Source of the DNA: JANRIZ01 sp033764445
Lineage (GTDB): Bacteria > Verrucomicrobiota > Verrucomicrobiia > JAWXBN01
Assembly: GCA_033764445.1 (NCBI GenBank)
Contig: JANRIZ010000125.1
Coordinates: 1-18,440, forward strand
Direction: 5' to 3'
Length of the DNA: 18,440 bases
The notes below the pieces were generated by a model. The model saw only the letters and a program-made list of their open reading frames with translations. It was not told the origin of the DNA and ran no database searches. The position numbers were made by a program, and so were the translations under genes. Of this stretch, positions 14,054 through 18,440 are shown one piece after another. Every line of letters starts with the position of its first letter. The stretch's first letter is position 1.

Positions 14054-16243
14054 TCAGGAAGATTTGACAGCTTTGAGACTCATTTTGAATTCCTGAAATT
14101 GCTGGCGGAGGGCGATAATCCCCGCAGGCTCCGGGGTTGTTGCAAACCGGCCCCGGTAGTAGGCCTCCACGAGGGATTCCAGAGGGGCCGGGTCGGGCAG
14201 GGCGGGACTGATGCGGGCGCAAAACTCGCGCGGGGTTTCGCCGGGGGCGGGGACGAGCCGGCGGCGGGCGAGCAGACGCAGGGTGTGCTGCCATATCTCG
14301 ATCAGTTGCCGCTGGCGGGCCTCGGGCCCCGACCGACGACCGCCCCCTTTGAGCAGGAGCCAGGCCAGGGCACACAAAGCGAGGGTCAGAATCACGGCCC
14401 CCACGATCAGTCCCGCCCCGCGGATGTTTGCCGACTGACCGCCCCGGAAGAGGGAACTCAGATCGTTCAGGGGTCCCAGCCACCGGCCCTGGGAAATCTC
14501 AAATTGCGCCCGGGCCATCCAGCGGTCCATCGTCCGGATGGCCACCACCTGATCCCCCTGGCTGAAGCTGACCACCTGCTGGTACCACTGGAAGACAAGC
14601 TGATCGTACAGGCCCCCCGCCTGGCGTTGGATTCCCGTCAGCCAGGAAAAGGTCGGATTGAGCGCCGAGGAAGGCGTCGGGTCGAAGGACCTCCAGCCGG
14701 ATTCCGGATCAAAAACCTCCACCCAGGCGTGGGCATTGCTCTGGCGCACCTTGAAGAAGCGTTCGTTGGTGTTGAAGTCCCCTCCCGCGTAACCCGTGAC
14801 CACCCGGGCGGGGAATCCGACGGATCGGAGCATCAGCACCATGCCCCCCGCAAAAAATTCGCAGTGGCCGCTGCGCGAGACGGTCAGGAAATTCATGATC
14901 GGGTCCGTCCCTGCCGGTGTTTTGTTTTCCAGCGAGTAGATGAAGTTTTTCTGGAAAAATCCCAGCAGTTTCTGGGCGGCCTCCGGGCCGGTCGCGGCGG
15001 GGCCCACAATCGAGCGGGTCAGGGTCGAAAGCCTGTTTTGGTTCTCCGGATCAAACGGATTCTGGAGGTACAGGGTCCGTTCCTCGGGGGAGAGGCGCAG
15101 CCATTTCAACTGCTTGGCGCGACGTTTGGCGTACTTGTCATCCAGGCAAAACAGACTGTAGGAATAGACATCCGAGGGCGGAATCTTGAAGCGGATCGAG
15201 CGGCTGACGTCGTTGAAGGCCAGCACCTCGCGGCGGGGAAGTTTGCCGCCGGAGGCGTATTGGTATTGGATGATGTAGTGGCTGACAAAGGGCTCGACAT
15301 AAAAGGTCATTGCCGTCCCCTCCGCCGACCCGCTCGGGGGATAGACCCCCCAGTTTTCGACGGATTCATTTTTGCGGTAGGCGTCTATTTTTTCGCTTGT
15401 GCGCCATCCCGTGCCGGAATATTCGTCAAGGGTCAGGATCGGCCAGTAGGGCAGGCGGTTTTTGAAATCCCCGGGGACTTTCACGTAAAACGCCGTCGCC
15501 TCGCTGAGCTGGATTTTCTGTGTGGCCCCCCAGCTGATCTCGTCGGAGAATCCGCTGACCGGCTGGTTGGTGGGCGGACGGAGATTGAGGTTGGAGAAAA
15601 GCCCCGTGACCGCGCGACGGGGGATGACCACAAACAGCACCGACGAGCAGATCAGGATCAGCAGAAGGGTCAGGAGCGAAAGCTTCCAAAACGCACGGGA
15701 CATGATCCCCCGTTCCACCGCCGCCTGTGCGGGGGGCAGTTTTGCATAGGCCGCCAGGGCCAGCAGAAAGCCCACGCCCAGCAAGGTGAATACCGAGGTG
15801 TAAAAGAAAAAGGCGATGGACACCGTCAGAATCGTCGTGCCCATGATTTGCAGGAGGCACAGCAGAAAAAGCTGCGCGTAGTCCCGGGCCCGCCGGGCCG
15901 TGCCAAAACGGTTGAATTGCAGGTAGAAAATCAGGTGCATGACCGCGTCAAAAAAGTAGTTGGGCAGGAGCTTGTATTCCAGAAGCAGGATCACGATCAC
16001 CCCCGCGGTCATCAGGTGCCAGGTCCCGTTTTTGAGCCGGCGCAGCGGTCCGTAAAAGACCAGCGCCACCAGGGTCAGGACCAGGCCCGGGGCGAGGGTG
16101 AACCACTCCAGGGCATCCGTCGACCATAGGCACCAGAGCGTCCAGGCCATCATCACCCAGCCCAGGCCGAGGAGATTCTCCTCAAGGGTTCCCCGCGGGC
16201 TGAAAGCCCGCAGCAGCGGCAGATGGCGTGTGGAGGAATTCAT
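14054..16243 (-). CDS. Transglutaminase-like membrane protein (TgpA / DUF3488 type)
   Basis: The 729-residue protein has the TgpA layout. About seven N-terminal membrane segments (roughly 29-66, 76-112, 126-165 and 186-207) are followed by a large extracytoplasmic transglutaminase-like domain (about 230-570), another membrane segment (about 606-631) and a C-terminal cytoplasmic DUF4129-like tail (about 646-720). The Cys-His-Asp triad is visible: C461 in RSGHCEFFAGGM, H505 in SNAHAWVEVFD and D521 in RSFDPTPSS. The domain is therefore probably catalytically competent. The family cross-links or cleaves proteins in the periplasm; the natural substrate is unknown. It begins 9 bp after the DUF58 gene stop, in operon with it and moxR. 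The ATG lacks an SD, so coupled translation is likely. Confidence 0.92.
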   Translation of the reverse strand: MNSSTRHLPLLRAFSPRGTLEENLLGLGWVMMAWTLWCLWSTDALEWFTLAPGLVLTLVALVFYGPLRRLKNGTWHLMTAGVIVILLLEYKLLPNYFFDAVMHLIFYLQFNRFGTARRARDYAQLFLLCLLQIMGTTILTVSIAFFFYTSVFTLLGVGFLLALAAYAKLPPAQAAVERGIMSRAFWKLSLLTLLLILICSSVLFVVIPRRAVTGLFSNLNLRPPTNQPVSGFSDEISWGATQKIQLSEATAFYVKVPGDFKNRLPYWPILTLDEYSGTGWRTSEKIDAYRKNESVENWGVYPPSGSAEGTAMTFYVEPFVSHYIIQYQYASGGKLPRREVLAFNDVSRSIRFKIPPSDVYSYSLFCLDDKYAKRRAKQLKWLRLSPEERTLYLQNPFDPENQNRLSTLTRSIVGPAATGPEAAQKLLGFFQKNFIYSLENKTPAGTDPIMNFLTVSRSGHCEFFAGGMVLMLRSVGFPARVVTGYAGGDFNTNERFFKVRQSNAHAWVEVFDPESGWRSFDPTPSSALNPTFSWLTGIQRQAGGLYDQLVFQWYQQVVSFSQGDQVVAIRTMDRWMARAQFEISQGRWLGPLNDLSSLFRGGQSANIRGAGLIVGAVILTLALCALAWLLLKGGGRRSGPEARQRQLIEIWQHTLRLLARRRLVPAPGETPREFCARISPALPDPAPLESLVEAYYRGRFATTPEPAGIIALRQQFQEFKMSLKAVKSS

Positions 16244-16252
16244 GGGGCGGGG

Positions 16253-17512
16253 TTAGCGTGTGGGGACGGGGACGGGTGTCATTCCCGCGGGGGCCGGCTG
16301 GTCCCACTGGATGCAGAGCAATTCCCCCGATTGGGCCGAGGCCGCCGGGGGTGGGGACCGGTCCGGACGCACCGCGGTCCGGTCGAGCAGGGCGAGGATT
16401 TTCCAGGCCGCCAGGAGTTGGGCCGGGGTTTTGTCCGCCGGCAACTGGGCCTGCGGCGTCCAGAGCCCGACCCCGAATCCGCGTTTTTCGAAAAGCTCCA
16501 CCAGCGTGGCGGCGGTGGAAACCGCACGCTCAAAGACCGGATCGATTCCCGGGGCGGGCGCGTAATCGAGAACGACCGTGATTTTCGGGAAGGATTCCGC
16601 CGCAAATTCCCGGATGATTTTCTCGCCGCTTTTTGCGGAAAGTTTCCAGTGGACCAGACGCAGCGGGTCGCCCTCGCGGTAGCGGCGCAGGCTGTAGAGG
16701 TCCGCCCCCTCCCCGCGTTGCGGACGGGGCTGACGCCCCTGGGCGCGCGGGATCGGGACCGGGTCCTGGCCCAGGTCGATGAGGGCGGGCAGCACGAGGA
16801 GATCCCGGCAGTGCCCCAGCCGGAATATCTTTTGGACGAAACCGAAGGGGAACCGCGAGACCAGGCGGGTGGCCCGGAGGCGGTAGGCTCCGCGGCGGGG
16901 TGCCGCCATCATCAGGGGCCGCCGCGAGGACTGGCCCGGCTCCAGGTGAGGGAAAAAGATGCGCCCCTCCGCCCCCGGCGCATTTTGCGGCGGGGCGGCC
17001 GTGGCCGGTTCCAGTTCGAGGACCACCTCCATTCCGTAGAGCGGCCAGCGTCGGCTCTGGTTGGAGAGTTCGACAAACACCTCGAAAGCCTCCCCGGCCC
17101 GGACGCAGGAGGGAAGGCGCAGGTCCGCGTGGAGCGTACCCGACTGGAGCCGGGAGATCAGACCCGAGGCCACCAGCAGACCCAGGACGGAGGCCAGCAC
17201 CATGAAGATGAGGTTGTTGCCCGTGTTGTAGGCGGCCGCACCGATGAGGAAGGCGGTGACGATGATCGTCCAACCCGCGCCGGTGATTTTGATGTCGCGA
17301 TTCCACAGCAGCGGCAGCAGCCAGGAGACCGGTCCGCGCACCCAGCGCGGGGCGCGGTGCAGGGCCGGTTCAAGCCAGGGGAGTGGGGGGGCCGGGGAAA
17401 CGGACACGGAGTGCCTTGGGGGTGGGGGTGGGAGGAAAAGGATCGCCGCCGCCCGGTCAGGCCGGGGGCGGGATCGACTGGAGGATTTGCCGCAGCCGGG
17501 CCATGGATTCAC
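16253..17512 (-). CDS. DUF58 membrane-anchored protein
   Basis: DUF58 proteins accompany MoxR ATPases and TgpA-like transglutaminases. Their molecular role is unclear, though a vWA-like fold at the C-terminal part is common. Two adjacent membrane segments (about 80-95 and 100-118) are followed by an extracytoplasmic or cytoplasmic beta-rich stretch (about 125-245) and the DUF58 core with RRYREGDPLRLVHWKLSAKSG (276-296). A segment ITVVLDYAPAPG (311-322) resembles a degenerate vWA metal site, without a clear DxSxS. The first 35-70 residues are Pro/Arg-rich and probably not all translated. The ATG at 17512 overlaps moxR by 56 bp and a GTG lies at 17407. Neither has an SD, so the start is uncertain. 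The stop lies 9 bp before tgpA. Confidence 0.88.
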   Translation of the reverse strand: MNPWPGCGKSSSRSRPRPDRAAAILFLPPPPPRHSVSVSPAPPLPWLEPALHRAPRWVRGPVSWLLPLLWNRDIKITGAGWTIIVTAFLIGAAAYNTGNNLIFMVLASVLGLLVASGLISRLQSGTLHADLRLPSCVRAGEAFEVFVELSNQSRRWPLYGMEVVLELEPATAAPPQNAPGAEGRIFFPHLEPGQSSRRPLMMAAPRRGAYRLRATRLVSRFPFGFVQKIFRLGHCRDLLVLPALIDLGQDPVPIPRAQGRQPRPQRGEGADLYSLRRYREGDPLRLVHWKLSAKSGEKIIREFAAESFPKITVVLDYAPAPGIDPVFERAVSTAATLVELFEKRGFGVGLWTPQAQLPADKTPAQLLAAWKILALLDRTAVRPDRSPPPAASAQSGELLCIQWDQPAPAGMTPVPVPTR

Positions 17513-18389
17513 CGATCTGGGAATCCGCCAGGCCGGGCGGGGAGGATTGCACCACGCGGTGGGCCCAGACCGGGAGCACGAGCTTTTTCACATCGTCCGG
17601 GGTGACAAAATCCCGTTCCTTCAGGCAGGCGTAGGCCTGGGCCGCCCGGGCCAGGGCCACCGAACCGCGGGGGCTGACCCCGATCTCGAAGAGTTCGCGG
17701 GAGCGGGTGGCCGCCGCCAGACGGATGATGTAGTCGTGGATTTCGGTGGAGACATGGATTTCCGAGGCCAGCTGCTGCATGGCCAGAACCTCGCCGGGGG
17801 TGGCCACGGCCTTCAGGGGCAGGTCGTGGTAGAGACGTCCGGAATTTTTGAGGATTTCCATCTCGTGATCGTGCCCCGGGTACCCCATTTCGATCCGGAT
17901 GAGGAACCGGTCCATCTGCGAACGGGGCAGGGGGAAGGTTCCCTCGTAATCGACGGGGTTCTGGGTGGCGATGACCATGAAGGGCTGGGGCAGGTCGAAG
18001 GTCTGCCCGTCAAAGGAGACCTTGCTGCGTTCCATCGCCTCCAGGAGACTCGACTGGGTCTTGGGGGTGGTGCGGTTGATCTCATCAGCCAGCGCAATAT
18101 TCGTGAAGATCGGCCCCTTGTTGAACTGGAACTCGTGGCGGGCGGCATCGAAGATGCTGACCCCCAGGATGTCCGAAGGAAGCAGATCACTGGTGAACTG
18201 GATTCGTTTGAAATCGCAGTGCACCGATTTTGCGAGGCTGTAAGCCAGTGTTGTTTTGCCGACGCCGGGAACGTCTTCAATGAGGAGGTGGCCGCGGGCC
18301 AGGAGGCAAACGACCGCCATTTCGACACATTCAGTCTTGCCGCGGACGACTCTTTCGATGTTGTCCACCAGCACGGACGGTTTGAGCAT
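17457..18389 (-). CDS. moxR: MoxR-family AAA+ ATPase
   Basis: MoxR ATPases are cytoplasmic AAA+ chaperones that remodel partner proteins, usually those containing vWA-like domains. The 310-residue protein has Walker A DVPGVGKTT (39-47), the family motif FKRIQFTSDLLPSDILGV (60-77), Walker B IALADEINR (98-106, D102 and E103), sensor 1 ATQNP (141-145) and the Arg finger region LPRSQMDRF (154-162). The C-terminal lid (about 220-310) contains GVSPRGSVALARAAQAYA. I chose the ATG at 18389, which matches the usual MoxR N-terminus. A TTG at 18416 would add nine residues. No SD is visible at either. It is the first gene of moxR-DUF58-tgpA on this strand; the promoter lies at or beyond the right edge. 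Confidence 0.94.
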   Translation of the reverse strand: MLKPSVLVDNIERVVRGKTECVEMAVVCLLARGHLLIEDVPGVGKTTLAYSLAKSVHCDFKRIQFTSDLLPSDILGVSIFDAARHEFQFNKGPIFTNIALADEINRTTPKTQSSLLEAMERSKVSFDGQTFDLPQPFMVIATQNPVDYEGTFPLPRSQMDRFLIRIEMGYPGHDHEMEILKNSGRLYHDLPLKAVATPGEVLAMQQLASEIHVSTEIHDYIIRLAAATRSRELFEIGVSPRGSVALARAAQAYACLKERDFVTPDDVKKLVLPVWAHRVVQSSPPGLADSQIGESMARLRQILQSIPPPA

Positions 18390-18440
18390 ACGAGTGAAAG
18401 GTAACACGGAATTCAAAAGTGGAAAGCGGGAATTTTGGAC

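Noticed and set aside
14045..16129. A 694-codon plus-strand open frame opposite the transglutaminase gene
   Set aside because: It is a mirror of a gene with clear catalytic motifs. The translation is Gly/Arg/Gln-rich with no domain. GC-rich codon use keeps the opposite strand open.
16223..18404. Long plus-strand frames opposite the DUF58 and moxR genes (16223-17605 and 17244-18404)
   Set aside because: The minus strand carries Walker and DUF58 motifs, while the plus frames are low-complexity shadows.

Overview
The window looks like a chromosomal segment of a moderately GC-rich bacterium. Most genes have GC-biased third codon positions. Many start codons lack a recognisable Shine-Dalgarno (SD) sequence. 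The gene content (type IV pilus PilC, RibBA, class I IlvC, a MoxR/DUF58/transglutaminase operon) and the style of the proteins suggest a Gram-negative of the PVC group, perhaps Verrucomicrobiota. That placement is an inference with modest confidence. I see no rRNA, tRNA, CRISPR array, integrase or transposase.

Left part (1-5988). The 3' part of a plus-strand phoU converges on a run of five minus-strand genes. In transcription order these are ribBA (riboflavin synthesis), a small DEDDy 3'-5' exonuclease, a coiled-coil protein with a J-domain-like core, a double-domain CbiX-type chelatase, and a PilC/GspF inner-membrane platform protein. The ribBA leader can fold as an H-type pseudoknot.

Centre (5989-11028). 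An AT-rich intergenic region carries a strong promoter for a VapBC-type toxin-antitoxin pair. A terminator follows, then ilvH-ilvC (branched-chain amino acid synthesis, with no ilvB in the window) and a very strong terminator. Next comes a 751-residue single-pass membrane protein of unknown function. The antitoxin and ilvH promoters both place the -10 box 13 nt before the ATG, which predicts very short 5' leaders.

Accessory part (11029-14048). An AT-rich cassette unlike its surroundings encodes a 345-residue unknown protein, a DUF2325-like protein and a 32-residue Gly/Pro/Asn-rich peptide, and it ends in a GC-rich terminator. Two of its three genes have good SD sequences. This is the best candidate here for an undescribed system. 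It is followed by a 324-residue two-part conserved hypothetical protein.

Right part (14054-18440). A minus-strand operon moxR - DUF58 - tgpA-like transglutaminase encodes an AAA+ chaperone, a membrane-anchored DUF58 protein and a multi-pass transglutaminase-like protein. This module is common in bacteria and is thought to act at the cell envelope.
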